Shown here piece after piece: positions 29,870 through 39,033 of a stretch of 64,000 bases of DNA. The notes beneath the pieces were generated by a model that did no database searches, was not told where the DNA came from, and saw only the letters and a list, made by a program, of their open reading frames with translations. Source of the DNA: Nocardioides sp. GY 10113 (GTDB lineage Bacteria > Actinomycetota > Actinomycetes > Propionibacteriales > Nocardioidaceae); the NCBI RefSeq assembly GCF_004919105.1, contig NZ_STGK01000013.1:62001-126000 (forward strand), written 5' to 3'. A program made the translations under genes and the position numbers. Numbering within the stretch: position 1 is the stretch's first letter; every line of letters starts with the position of its first letter.

Positions 29870-31561
29870 ATGAGTGACCTCGCCACCACCCCGCTGACCG
29901 AGAACGCGACGCCGTACGACGCCCTGCTGATCGATGCCGCCATGGGCCCCCTGCGTCGGTTCGTGCCGGACGCCTCGACCGCGAAGTGGGCGGTCAGCCT
30001 GGCCCGGAAGCCGCGCACCACCGCTCGCCGGTTCGGCAGCCTGGCGGGCGAGGCGGCCCGGATCGCGGCCGGGACCTCCGACCTGGCCCCGCGCCGCGGC
30101 GACCGCCGGTTCAAGGACGTCGCCTGGACCGACAACCCGTTCCTGCACCGCCTGGTCCAGCTCTACCTCGCCGGCGGACGCACCGCTGAGCAGCTGCTCG
30201 AGGACGCGAACCTGAGCGAGCGCGACCGCAAGCGGGTCCGGTTCCTGGTGGAGAACGTCACCGAGGCGGTCTCGCCCAGCAACGTGCCGCTGGTCAACCC
30301 CGAGTCGGCCAAGCGCGCCATCGACACCGGCGGCATCAGCCTGGCCCGCGGCGGCGCGGCACTGGTCCGCGACCTCGCCTCGGCCCCGCGACTGCCCGAG
30401 ATGGTCGACTCCACGGGCTTCCGGCTGGGCGACAACATCGGCGCCACCCCGGGCGCGGTGGTCTTCCGCACCGAGGTCTTCGAGCTGATCCAGTACACCC
30501 CGCAGACCGATGAGGTCTTCGAGGTGCCGGTGCTGATCGTGCCGCCGACGATCAACAAGTTCTACGCGCTCGACCTGGCCCCCGGCCGCAGCATGGTCGA
30601 GTTCCACCTGCAGCACAACCGCCAGGTCTTCGTCATCTCCTGGCGCAACCCCGACGCCCGGCACGCCGAGTGGAACCTGGAGACCTACGTCCAGGCGATC
30701 CTCGACGCCCTCGAGACCGTCGAGGAGGTCTCGGGCAGCGAGCAGACGGCGCTGGCCGCGATGTGCTCGGGCGGCATCCTGGCCTCGATCGCGACGGCGT
30801 ACCTGGCCGCGACCGGCCGCCAGGACCGCATCGCGGCCTTCCTGCTGGCGGTGACCGTTCTCGACAACGCCGACGCCGGCACCGCGGGCGCGCTGATCGA
30901 CCCGGCGATGGCGGAGGTCGCCAAGGCGCGGTCGGCCCAGACGGGCTACCTCGACGGCAGGTACCTCGCCGAGATCTTCGCCTGGCTGCGGCCCAGCGAC
31001 CTGGTCTGGAACTACTGGGTCAACAACTACCTGCTCGGCAAGAAGCCGCCGGCCTTCGACATCCTCTTCTGGAACGCCGACACCACCCGGATGACGGCCG
31101 GGCTGCACGCCGACTTCGTCGACCTGGCGATGGACAACACGGTGGTCCGGCCGGGCGCCCTGAGCGTCTTCGGCGTCCCGATCGACCTCGGCGCGATCAC
31201 CGTCGACTCCTACGTCGTGGCCGGCATCGCCGACCACATCACGCCCTGGGAGAGCTGCTACCGGACCACCCAACTGTTCGGCGGCGAGACCCGGTTCGTG
31301 CTCTCCAACAGCGGCCACATCGCGGCGATGGTGAACCCGCCGGGCAACCCGAAGTCCTCCTTCCACACCGGCCAGGACCATGGTCCTGATCCGCGGGCGT
31401 GGCTGAAGAACGCCGAGACGCACGAGGGATCATGGTGGAACGATGCGGCGTCATGGCTCGCACAGCGCTCCGGCGACCTGAAGGCAGCTCCGAAGGATCT
31501 CGGCTCGGCTCGGCTCGAGCCGCTGGCCGAGGCACCGGGAACCTACGTCTTCGACAAGTAG
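29870..31561 (+). CDS. phaC: Poly(3-hydroxyalkanoate) synthase
   Basis: This 563-residue synthase polymerises hydroxyacyl-CoA into storage polyester. The lipase-like box is AMCSGG with catalytic Cys299; Asp455 (GIADHITPW) and His483 (NSGHIAAMVNPPGNPKSSF) complete the triad. The class I/II pattern is clear in FVISWRNPD, IPPTINKFYALDLAPGRSM-like and WNLETYVQAILDAL. The ATG start follows GGAG by 5 bases. A PHA-depolymerase-like hydrolase follows by 56 bp; no phaA, phaB or phasin gene is seen. Confidence 0.93.
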   Translation: MSDLATTPLTENATPYDALLIDAAMGPLRRFVPDASTAKWAVSLARKPRTTARRFGSLAGEAARIAAGTSDLAPRRGDRRFKDVAWTDNPFLHRLVQLYLAGGRTAEQLLEDANLSERDRKRVRFLVENVTEAVSPSNVPLVNPESAKRAIDTGGISLARGGAALVRDLASAPRLPEMVDSTGFRLGDNIGATPGAVVFRTEVFELIQYTPQTDEVFEVPVLIVPPTINKFYALDLAPGRSMVEFHLQHNRQVFVISWRNPDARHAEWNLETYVQAILDALETVEEVSGSEQTALAAMCSGGILASIATAYLAATGRQDRIAAFLLAVTVLDNADAGTAGALIDPAMAEVAKARSAQTGYLDGRYLAEIFAWLRPSDLVWNYWVNNYLLGKKPPAFDILFWNADTTRMTAGLHADFVDLAMDNTVVRPGALSVFGVPIDLGAITVDSYVVAGIADHITPWESCYRTTQLFGGETRFVLSNSGHIAAMVNPPGNPKSSFHTGQDHGPDPRAWLKNAETHEGSWWNDAASWLAQRSGDLKAAPKDLGSARLEPLAEAPGTYVFDK

Positions 31562-31617
31562 GGTCGGCCACACCGGTTGTCGGGCACCCCGACGACACCA
31601 GCAGTGAGGCCCGCCCC

Positions 31618-32418
31618 GTGAACCAGCTCCGCCAGATCCGCGTCCTCGGACACTCGATCCGGGTGGCGGTGCGGCAGGGCACCGGGGACGGGCCTCCGCT
31701 GCTGCTGTGCAACGGCATCGGCGCCAGCCTGGACCTGCTGGAGCCGTTCGTCGAACAGCTCGACCCCGCGATCACGGTGGTCCGCTTCGACGTGCCCGGG
31801 GTCGGCGGCTCCCCGGACCCGCGGCTGCCCTACCGGTTCGCGATGGTCGCGCACGGCGTCGGCAAGCTGATGACCGAGCTCGGCCACCACCAGTACGACG
31901 TGCTCGGCATCTCCTGGGGCGGTGGCCTGGCCCAGCAGCTGGCGCTGCAGCACCCGCGCCGGGTGCGCCGCGCCGTGCTGGTCAGCACCGCGACCGGCTC
32001 GCTGATGGTGCCGGGCTCGCCGCGGGTGCTGCGCAAGATGATCACCCCGCAGCGCTACCGGGACCCGAACTACATGCGCGAGGTCGCCTCCGAGCTGTAC
32101 GGCGGCCAGATGCGCAACCGCCCCGACGAGGTCGTGCACGTGATGCACGAGCACTCGCGGGTCGGCTCGAAGCGCGGATACCTGCTGCAGCTGCTGGCCG
32201 GCGCCGGCTGGTCGAGCCTGCCGACGCTGCCGCTGATCAAGCAGCCGACGCTGGTGCTGGCAGGCGACGACGACCCGATCATCCCGCTGGTCAACGCCCG
32301 GATCATGCACCGGCTGCTGCCCAACGCCCACCTCCACGTCTTCTCCGACGGCCACCTCGGCCTGGTCACCAGCGCCGAGAAGCTGGCACCGGTGGTCGCG
32401 GAGTTCCTGCGCGACTGA
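31618..32418 (+). CDS. Alpha/beta hydrolase, PHA-depolymerase-like
   Basis: The 266-residue hydrolase has oxyanion region CNGIGASLDLLEPF, nucleophile motif GISWGGG (Ser99), the acid in GDDDPIIP and the His in SDGHLGL. This layout matches intracellular medium-chain PHA depolymerases (PhaZ of the Pseudomonas type), and the position right after phaC supports it. A GTG start is used. A general esterase cannot be ruled out. Confidence 0.85.
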   Translation: MNQLRQIRVLGHSIRVAVRQGTGDGPPLLLCNGIGASLDLLEPFVEQLDPAITVVRFDVPGVGGSPDPRLPYRFAMVAHGVGKLMTELGHHQYDVLGISWGGGLAQQLALQHPRRVRRAVLVSTATGSLMVPGSPRVLRKMITPQRYRDPNYMREVASELYGGQMRNRPDEVVHVMHEHSRVGSKRGYLLQLLAGAGWSSLPTLPLIKQPTLVLAGDDDPIIPLVNARIMHRLLPNAHLHVFSDGHLGLVTSAEKLAPVVAEFLRD

Positions 32419-32580
32419 GGCACCTCGGTTGCGAGGCTCGGCGCCGGGGCGCCTCGCACCTCGACCAGCGGCGCCCGGTGGTTGAGGTGCGAGCGCAGCA
32501 GCCCTCCCGATGGTTGAGGTGCGAGCGAAGCGAGCCTCCCGGTGGTTGAGGTGCGAGCGCAGCGAGCCTCGAAACCACCA
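32419..32580. repeat. Cluster of GGTTGAGGTGCGAGC-type repeats
   Basis: After the hydrolase stop come one inverted and three direct, slightly different copies of the GGTTGAGGTGCGAGCG-AGCGAGCCTC element, the last ending CTCGAAACCACC. The inverted first half (GGTTGCGAGGCTCGG ... CGCACCTCGACCAGC) can pair with the rest. It belongs to the same family as the repeats at 11861, 14482 and 41471. Confidence 0.85.
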
Positions 32581-32614
32581 TCCCCACGGCTACCCTGGTC
32601 GGCGAGGTGATCGC

Positions 32615-33145
32615 ATGTCCGAGCCCGAGCAGTCACCGCGGGACGACCCGGACGACTCCCGGGCCGCCGCGGCCGCCCGGATCGCCCACCAGCAGACGTG
32701 GGTCGACCTCCAGGTGCGTCGGGCGATGGAGCGCGGCGACTTCGACGACCTCCCCGGCACCGGCAAGCCGATCGAGGGCCTCGGCGAGACCTACGACCCC
32801 GAGTGGTGGGTCAAGCGGCTGGTGGAGCGGGAGCGGATCACCGTGCTGCCGGCCTCGCTGCAGCTGCGCAAGGACGACGCCGAGCTCGACGCCCGGCTGG
32901 ACGGCCTCTCCGCCGAGCGCGAGGTGCGCGAGCAGGTCGAGGAGTTCAACGCCCGGGTGCTGCGAGCCCGCTACGGGCTGCCCGAGGGACCGCCGCTGAT
33001 CACGATGACGCGCGACGTCGAGGAGACGGTCGCCGCCTGGCGGGAGCGCCGCGCCGCCCGTCGTACGGCGGCCGCCGTGTCGACCGCGGAGGACGGTCCG
33101 CGCAGGTCGTCGGGGCGGCGACGCTGGTGGCGCCGCGTCCGCTGA
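32615..33145 (+). CDS. DUF1992 (DnaJ-C28-like) protein
   Basis: The 176-residue protein has the DUF1992 core (about 37-100): RRAMERGDFDDLPGTGKPI, DPEWWVKRLVERE and LPASLQLRKD. An Arg-rich C-terminus ends GRRRWWRRVR. The domain is shared with human DNAJC28, but there is no J domain here. The function is unknown. The start ATG follows GGCGAGGTGATCGC. Confidence 0.87.
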   Translation: MSEPEQSPRDDPDDSRAAAAARIAHQQTWVDLQVRRAMERGDFDDLPGTGKPIEGLGETYDPEWWVKRLVERERITVLPASLQLRKDDAELDARLDGLSAEREVREQVEEFNARVLRARYGLPEGPPLITMTRDVEETVAAWRERRAARRTAAAVSTAEDGPRRSSGRRRWWRRVR

Positions 33146-33193
33146 GAGATCGCTCATACCGACTCAGGTGACCCGCCGGTAGCGTGACCCCCC

Positions 33194-34279
33194 GTGACCC
33201 ACAAGAGCCCCAAGGACTTCTTCCGCCCGCTGGCGGTCGGCGCCCCGGCCCCGCTGCGCGAGATCCCCGCCCGACCCAGCCGCGCGATCCACTTCTTCGA
33301 CCCGAGCAACGAGAAGATGGCCGCCAAGATCCCGGCCATGGTCGGCACGGTCGACGTGCTGCTCGGCAACCTCGAGGACGCCGTCAAGGCCGACAACAAG
33401 GAGGCCGCCCGCCACGGCCTGGTGAAGATCGCCCAGGAGACCGACTTCGGCCCCACCCAGCTGTGGACCCGGATCAACTCCCTGGACAGCCCCTGGGTGC
33501 TGGACGACCTGACCACGCTGGTGCCGGCGATCGGCGACAAGCTCGACGTGATCATGGTGCCGAAGGTGCAGGGCGCCGAGGACATCCACTACGTCGACCG
33601 GCTGCTCGCCCAGCTCGAGGCGAAGGCCGGGCTGACCCGCCCGATCCTGATCCACGCGATCCTGGAGACCGCGCGCGGCGTGGCCAACGTCGAGGAGATC
33701 TGCGGTGCCAGCCCGCGCATGCAGGGCCTCTCGCTGGGCCCGGCCGACCTGGCCGCGGACCGCAAGATGAAGACCACCCGCGTCGGCGGCGGCCACCCCG
33801 GCTACCTGGTCCGCCAGGACCCGCCCCGCGACGACTCCGGCGCGTCCGTGATCGACGCCCCGCGCAGCGTGTTCCAGCAGGACCTGTGGCACTACACGAT
33901 CGCGAAGATGGTGGACGCCTGCGCGACCCACGGGATCTACCCCTATTACGGCCCGTTCGGCGACATCGCCGACGTGGTCGCCTGCGAGGACCAGTTCCGC
34001 AACGCCTTCCTGCTCGGCTGCGTGGGCACCTGGAGCCTGCACCCCAAGCAGATCGCGATCGCGAACCGGGTCTTCTCCCCCAGCGTCGAGGACGTGGCGC
34101 ACGCCCGCCGGGTGGTCGCGGCGATGGGTGACGGCACCGGCGCGGTGATGCTCGACGGCAAGATGGAGGACGACGCCTCCCTCAAGCAGTGCCTGGTGAT
34201 GGTCGAGCTGGCCGAGAAGCTGGCCTCGATCGACCCCGAGCTCAAGGCCGCCTACGACGCGATCGAGGTGGGTGCCTGA
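33194..34279 (+). CDS. HpcH/HpaI-family CoA-ester lyase, long form (malyl-CoA-lyase-like)
   Basis: The 361-residue TIM-barrel enzyme shows [11 protein letters not shown], substrate Arg in [19 protein letters not shown], metal ligand Glu in [15 protein letters not shown], Asp in [14 protein letters not shown], and [12 protein letters not shown]. These are the CitE/malyl-CoA lyase motifs for Mg-dependent C-C cleavage or formation of CoA esters such as malyl-, methylmalyl- or citramalyl-CoA. A GTG start is used. The stop overlaps the start of a second lyase (TGATG). Confidence 0.9.
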   Translation: MTHKSPKDFFRPLAVGAPAPLREIPARPSRAIHFFDPSNEKMAAKIPAMVGTVDVLLGNLEDAVKADNKEAARHGLVKIAQETDFGPTQLWTRINSLDSPWVLDDLTTLVPAIGDKLDVIMVPKVQGAEDIHYVDRLLAQLEAKAGLTRPILIHAILETARGVANVEEICGASPRMQGLSLGPADLAADRKMKTTRVGGGHPGYLVRQDPPRDDSGASVIDAPRSVFQQDLWHYTIAKMVDACATHGIYPYYGPFGDIADVVACEDQFRNAFLLGCVGTWSLHPKQIAIANRVFSPSVEDVAHARRVVAAMGDGTGAVMLDGKMEDDASLKQCLVMVELAEKLASIDPELKAAYDAIEVGA

Positions 34280-35160
34280 TGTCCGCCTCCCCGACCGGCG
34301 AGTTCAAGCCGCTGCGCTCCGTCCTCTACATGCCCAGCTCCAACGCCCGCGCGCTGGAGAAGGCCAAGACGCTGGCCGCGGACGCGATCATCTTCGACCT
34401 CGAGGACGCCGTCGCCCCCGACGCCAAGCCCGCCGCCCGCGAGGCCGCCGCCGCCGCGGTCACCTCGGGCGAGTACGGCGAGCGCCACCTGATCATCCGG
34501 GTCAACGGGATCGGCACCGAGTGGCACGCCGACGACATCGAGGTGGCCGCTGCGGCCGGCCCGGACGTCGTCCTGGTGCCGAAGGTGAACTCCGCCGAGG
34601 AGGTGCACCAGCTGGTCGCCGCCCTGGAGGCCGCCGGCGCCCCGGAGAAGACGACCTTGTGGGCGATGGTGGAGACCCCGATCGGGATGCTCAACGCGCT
34701 CTCGATCGCCCAGGCCTCGCCGCGCCTGACCGGCTTCGTGATGGGCACCAACGACCTGGTCAAGGAGCTGTACGCCGAGCACGTGCCCGGCCGCCAGCCC
34801 GTGATCACCGGCCTCGGCCTCGCGCTGCTCGCGGCCCGCGCCGCCGGCATCGTGATCATCGACGGCGTCTACAACGACGTGAAGAACATCGAGGGCTACC
34901 TCGCCGAGTGCGAGCAGGGCCGCCAGATGGGCTTCGACGGCAAGACGCTGATCCACCCGGGCCAGGTCGAGGGCGCCAACACCGCCTTCGCCCCCTCGGA
35001 GCAGGCCGTCGCCGACGCCCGCGGCCTCATCCAGGCCTGGGAGGACGGCCAGGGATCCGGCGTGGTCACCTACAACGGCCGGATGGTGGAGAGCCTGCAC
35101 GTCGAGTCGGCGCAGCGCACGCTGCAGATCGACGCGGCGATCCGGGCGCTCCAGGCCTGA
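34279..35160 (+). CDS. HpcH/HpaI-family CoA-ester lyase, short form (CitE-like)
   Basis: The 293-residue CitE-like lyase has the LYMPSSNARALEKA start (Arg/Ser at the CoA site), IIFDLEDAVAPDAK, IRVNGIGTEW, VPKVNSAEEV, metal ligands in VETPIGMLNA and MGTNDLVKEL, and GFDGKTLIHPGQV. It is coupled to the long-form lyase. The two may form a hetero-complex or act in sequence on hydroxy-dicarboxyl-CoA esters. The substrate is not predictable. A strong hairpin follows its stop. Confidence 0.9.
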   Translation: MSASPTGEFKPLRSVLYMPSSNARALEKAKTLAADAIIFDLEDAVAPDAKPAAREAAAAAVTSGEYGERHLIIRVNGIGTEWHADDIEVAAAAGPDVVLVPKVNSAEEVHQLVAALEAAGAPEKTTLWAMVETPIGMLNALSIAQASPRLTGFVMGTNDLVKELYAEHVPGRQPVITGLGLALLAARAAGIVIIDGVYNDVKNIEGYLAECEQGRQMGFDGKTLIHPGQVEGANTAFAPSEQAVADARGLIQAWEDGQGSGVVTYNGRMVESLHVESAQRTLQIDAAIRALQA

Positions 35161-35169
35161 CCGTCAACC

Positions 35170-35235
35170 GCGTCGTCACATGGATTTCGGCCCCCGACAC
35201 GCCGGTGGAGGGGGCCAGAATCCATGTGACGACGC
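35170..35235 (+). terminator. Strong hairpin after the lyase pair
   Basis: Perfect 17-bp arms (GCGTCGTCACATGGATT and its complement) are followed inward by a 7-bp stem (GGCCCCC/GGGGGCC) around a loop of about 14 bases. It starts 9 bp after the lyase stop. There is no T-tract, so it may end transcription or protect the mRNA end. Confidence 0.75.
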
Positions 35236-35293
35236 GCAGCGAGTGGGCCAGACCGGCCTACAGGCCCCATGACCTCCTGACTACGGTTGGGGC

Positions 35294-36760
35294 GTGCCTG
35301 ACCTGCTGATACGCGGCGCCCGCCTGGTGCCGGTCACCCCCGAGGACGTCGCGCCCGAGCGGCCGGTCGACGTCCTGATCAGCGCCGGGCGCGTGACCGA
35401 GATCGGCGCGGGAGTGACCCGACCCTCCGGGATCGAGGAGATCGACGCCGACGGCCGCTGGCTGATGCCCGGCCTGTGGGACCACCACGTCCACCTCGGC
35501 CAGTGGAGCCTGGCCACCAGCCGCACCGACACCGGCAGCGTCGGCAGCGTCGAGGAGATGACCGCGCTGGTCGCCGACCTGGTCGCCGCGCGCCCCGGGA
35601 TGCCGGTGATCGGCTGGGGGCACCGGCCGGCCACCTGGCCGCGCGAGGGCAGCGTCGCCGACCTGGACGCGGTCAGCGGGATCACGCCGGTGGTGCTGAT
35701 CGCCGGCGACGGCCACCACGCCTGGCTGAACTCGGCGGCCCTGGCCGCCCTCGACCTCGCCCCGCGCGAGGGCGTCGTCGCCGAGACCGAGTGGTACGCC
35801 GCCTACGCGCTGCTGACCCGGCTGACCGCCGACTCCGGCGCCGAGGACTACCGCTCGGCGCTCCGGCACGCCGCCGCGCACGGCGTGGTCGGGCTGGTCG
35901 ACTTCGAGTTCGTCGGCGACCTGGACGCGTGGCGCGGGCGCTGGCACGACGGCTGCGACCTGCTCCGCGTCCGCGCGGCGACGTACGCCGACGGGCTGGA
36001 GGCGGTGCTGAGCGCGGGCCTGCGCACCGGCGACCCGCTGCTGCCCGGCGACGACCGGCTCACGATGGGGCCGCTGAAGATCATCAGCGACGGGTCGCTG
36101 AACACCCGCACCGCCTGGTGCCACGACCACTACCTGCACGGCGCCCCGGCCGAGGCCCCGGCGGGCGCACCGAACCTGAGCGGTCCGGAGCTGACCGGGC
36201 TGCTCGCCCGGGCCCACGCGCACGGCCTGGAGGTCGCGACCCATGCGATCGGCGACGCTGCCCTGGAGCAGGCGCTGGCCTCGTACCGGACCACCGGGGC
36301 GCGCGGCTCGGTCGAGCACGTCCAGCTGATGCGCCGCGAGCAGGCCGGAGCCCTCGCGGCCCTGAGGCTGCGGGCCAGCGTCCAACCGGCCCACCTGATC
36401 GACGACCGTGACCTGATCGATGTGGCCTGGGCGGACCGGGCCGAGCGCAGCTACGCCTTCCGGTGGCTGCTCGACGCCGGCGCCGCCCTGCACCTGGGCT
36501 CGGACGCGCCGGTGGCGCCGCTGGACCCGTGGCTGGCGATCGACGCCGCCGTCCGCCGCACCGGCGACGAGCGCTCGCCCTGGCACCCCGAGCAGGCGCT
36601 GTCCCGCGCCGAGGCGTTGGCGGCGTCCACCGACGGCCGGCCGATGGTCGGCGTCGGGGCGCCGGCGGACCTGGTGGTGCTCGAGGAGGACCCGCTCACG
36701 CAGACCCGCCCGCCGGTGGCGCTGACCGTGGTCGCCGGCCGGGTGGTGCACCGCGCCTGA
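35294..36760 (+). CDS. Amidohydrolase family 3 protein
   Basis: The 488-residue metal-dependent hydrolase (YtcJ-like) has the metal site WDHHVHLG, HAWLNSAAL, the catalytic region GPLKIISDGSLNTRTAW, VATHAIGDAALEQAL, SVEHVQLMRREQ and the late Asp of LGSDAPVAPLDP. The composite beta domain is made of the two ends (LLIRGARLVPV and ADLVVLEEDPL). The substrate is unknown; relatives cleave amides, formamides or imidazolones. The GTG start at 35294 is used. Confidence 0.9.
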   Translation: MPDLLIRGARLVPVTPEDVAPERPVDVLISAGRVTEIGAGVTRPSGIEEIDADGRWLMPGLWDHHVHLGQWSLATSRTDTGSVGSVEEMTALVADLVAARPGMPVIGWGHRPATWPREGSVADLDAVSGITPVVLIAGDGHHAWLNSAALAALDLAPREGVVAETEWYAAYALLTRLTADSGAEDYRSALRHAAAHGVVGLVDFEFVGDLDAWRGRWHDGCDLLRVRAATYADGLEAVLSAGLRTGDPLLPGDDRLTMGPLKIISDGSLNTRTAWCHDHYLHGAPAEAPAGAPNLSGPELTGLLARAHAHGLEVATHAIGDAALEQALASYRTTGARGSVEHVQLMRREQAGALAALRLRASVQPAHLIDDRDLIDVAWADRAERSYAFRWLLDAGAALHLGSDAPVAPLDPWLAIDAAVRRTGDERSPWHPEQALSRAEALAASTDGRPMVGVGAPADLVVLEEDPLTQTRPPVALTVVAGRVVHRA

Positions 36761-36814
36761 GCCGGTACGCCGGCGACCGCGACCGGGCAGCCGGGCGCCC
36801 GGGCGACCGGGCGC

Positions 36815-37687
36815 TCAGCCGCCGCGGAGCGTGGCCACGATCGCGTCGGCCGCGGCCCGCTGCTCGGCCGCGTAGGGATGGTACGGAGCGGCCGGGCCGG
36901 TGGGGTTCATCCCGGCGACCCACGGGTCCTCGGCGCACATGTCGTGCCCCTCCGTGGGCGTGGCCAGGTCGACGTACTCCGCGTCGGACTCCTCCGCGGC
37001 CCGGGCCAGCGCTTCGTTCAGCGCGTCCATCGCGTCCGCGGTGAAGGCCACGTCGCCGTCGGCGACCGGGAACTGGCGGCAGGCCTTCGTGACCGGCAGT
37101 GCCGTCGGATAGCCGACGACGAGCACCCGGGCGTCGGGCGATCGGCGGTGCACGAGGTCCAGGACGTTGCCGAGGCGCGACGCGATCGCATCGACCACCC
37201 CTGCCACCGGGTCCGCCGCGTCGGCCTGGCCCGCCTCGGCGGCGAACAGGTCCCGGCACGGCGAGCCGTCGGGGTCGACGGTGGCCCGCGGGATGCAGCT
37301 GACCAGCCGCGCGTAGAGCCGGTAGTCGTTCGCGCCGAGCGAGACGGTCACCAGTTCGGTGTCGGCGCCGAGCGCGTCGCGCTGCGGCGGGCGGTCCTCG
37401 TCCCCGAGGTACTGCGGGTCGGCGTAGTTGAGCGTGGATGCGCCGCTGCAGCTGACGTCGGTCAGGTCGAGGTCGAGCTCGGCGGCGACCAGGCGCGGGT
37501 AGTTGCCCTCGCTGCGCCGGCAGGCGTCGTCCACGGACCTGCCGATGTCGGGGGCGGAGGTGTAGGAGTCGCCGAGCGCCACGTAGCCGCCACCCGCCGG
37601 CGGTGGCCCGTCGTCGCCCTCGCCCGCGCCGCAGGCGGCCACGAGCGCCACGAGGGGAAGCGCCAGGAAGGAGACCCGAGGTCGCAT
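36815..37687 (-). CDS. SGNH/GDSL esterase lipoprotein
   Basis: The 290-residue exported protein has a lipoprotein signal (MRPRVSFLALPLVALVAACG, lipobox LVAAC, Cys19). SGNH blocks follow: ALGDSYTSAPDIG, the Gly in SCSGASTLNYAD, GANDYRL, and the His region NPTGPAAPYHPYAAEQ. Six further Cys suggest disulfides, as in streptomycete secreted lipases. It probably hydrolyses lipid esters at the cell surface. It converges on the amidohydrolase. Confidence 0.92.
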   Translation of the reverse strand: MRPRVSFLALPLVALVAACGAGEGDDGPPPAGGGYVALGDSYTSAPDIGRSVDDACRRSEGNYPRLVAAELDLDLTDVSCSGASTLNYADPQYLGDEDRPPQRDALGADTELVTVSLGANDYRLYARLVSCIPRATVDPDGSPCRDLFAAEAGQADAADPVAGVVDAIASRLGNVLDLVHRRSPDARVLVVGYPTALPVTKACRQFPVADGDVAFTADAMDALNEALARAAEESDAEYVDLATPTEGHDMCAEDPWVAGMNPTGPAAPYHPYAAEQRAAADAIVATLRGG

Positions 37688-37748
37688 GCGCCGAGAGTAC
37701 GGGCGGGGCCATCGCCCGGGCTCCGCGCCGGCCCCGGCGCGAGACGCG

Positions 37749-38942
37749 TCAGCCGGGCGGTCCAGCCCCCGGGACGCCGAGCGCCAGGGTCAGCCCGAGC
37801 ACCGTCGCGGGGTCCTCCAGCGCGTCGCCGTAGAGCTCGCGGAGCTGGCCGACCCGGTACCGGACCGTCTGCGGGTGCACGAACAGCGCGGCGGCGATGT
37901 CGTCGCGGCGCCCGTGGTGCAGCAGCCAGGAGCGCAGGGTCTCGGTGAGCCTGGCCGCCGCCGCGGGGCGCAGGTCCCGCAGCGGCGCGAGCACCTGGGC
38001 CCGGAGGTCGGCGAGGGCGTCCCCGTCAGCGGTCAGCACCAGCTCGGCCAGGTGCGCCTCGGTGTCGTCGGGCAGCCCCAGGGAGCGCGCCCGCAGCGCG
38101 CGGGCGTAGGACGCCGACACGTCGAGCCAGTCCCGGGCCGGCCCGGCGAGGCACCCGCGGCCTTCCAGGCTGCGCAGCAGCGAGGCGCGGCGCCGACCGT
38201 GCGCGTCCGGCACCAGGAGCAGCGTGGCGCCCTCGATCTCGGCCAGCTCGTTGACCTGCAGGGTGGCGCCGGGCAGCGCGTGCATCAGCGGACCGACCTG
38301 CGACTCCGGAGCGATCACGGCCGTCAGCGTCGACGGCGGCGACCAGTCCGCGCGCTCGGCCGCACCGAGCACCACCGCCGGCGCGGCCCCCGCGAGCAGG
38401 TGGCGCGCGAGCCGGTCGAGGAGGCGCTGGCGGACCCGGCCGCTGGTGGCCGACTCGTCCGCGTGCCCGGCCGCCGAGGCCGCCGAGAGCTCGTCGATGT
38501 AGGTGAAGACCATCTGGGCGAAGTAGGCGACCGTCGCCGCGTCGACCCCCTGCGCCAGCGCCTGCGCGGAGAGGTGCTGCCAGGCCACCCGCGCGCCGAT
38601 CCGGTACGCCGCCAGCAGGGCGTCGGAGGTCCGCCCGGACCGGGCCTCGCCCCGGCCCAGCTGGTAGGCGCCCTCCATCGCGTCGGCGCGCGGCGCCGGG
38701 ACCTCGGAGCCGCGGCGCCCGGAGGCGATCGACACGAACCCGCCGAGCGCGACCTGCACGGCGGTCCGGATCCGGCTGCCCATCGGCCCGCTGAACGCGT
38801 CGTCGTAGGCGGGCACCTCGGCGATGATGCGGGCGACCACGTCCTCGGCAAGCCGGGGCAGCTCGGCCCGGATCGCGGCGGCCACCGCGGGGGCGAGGAG
38901 CACGGCCTCGCGCGCCGCCCGGTCCTCCTGGTCGTCGACCAT
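37749..38942 (-). CDS. PucR/CdaR-type transcriptional regulator
   Basis: A 397-residue paralogue of the regulator at 28530. It has the N-terminal RsbRD-like helical part (AELPRLAEDVVARIIAEVPAYDD, LLAAYRIGARVAWQHL) and a C-terminal PucR HTH (LRSWLLHHGRRDDIAAALFVHPQTVRYRVGQLRELYGDAL). The ATG at 38942 starts 10 bp from a 17-bp palindrome shared with the divergent ferredoxin reductase/desaturase operon, which it probably controls. Confidence 0.88.
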   Translation of the reverse strand: MVDDQEDRAAREAVLLAPAVAAAIRAELPRLAEDVVARIIAEVPAYDDAFSGPMGSRIRTAVQVALGGFVSIASGRRGSEVPAPRADAMEGAYQLGRGEARSGRTSDALLAAYRIGARVAWQHLSAQALAQGVDAATVAYFAQMVFTYIDELSAASAAGHADESATSGRVRQRLLDRLARHLLAGAAPAVVLGAAERADWSPPSTLTAVIAPESQVGPLMHALPGATLQVNELAEIEGATLLLVPDAHGRRRASLLRSLEGRGCLAGPARDWLDVSASYARALRARSLGLPDDTEAHLAELVLTADGDALADLRAQVLAPLRDLRPAAAARLTETLRSWLLHHGRRDDIAAALFVHPQTVRYRVGQLRELYGDALEDPATVLGLTLALGVPGAGPPG

Positions 38943-38951
38943 GGCGCTCCT

Positions 38952-38968
38952 TTGTTCGTTACGAACAA
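38952..38968. promoter_or_regulatory. 17-bp palindrome upstream of the desaturase operon
   Basis: TTGTTCGT-T-ACGAACAA has perfect 8-bp arms around one base, in the 91-bp gap between the divergent regulator and ferredoxin-reductase genes. AT-richness and symmetry make it a strong operator candidate. A TetR-type protein or the adjacent PucR-type regulator could bind. Confidence 0.7.
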
Positions 38969-39033
38969 TAACCGAGTCCCGATTCACCGACTCGACACAG
39001 GACTTTACTCCTCGTGGCAGGCAGGATGTGACC

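Noticed and set aside
32366-32587. Short frames over the repeat cluster after the PHA-depolymerase-like gene
   Set aside because: They consist of repeat sequence only (RTSTTGR-type words) and have no ribosome site.
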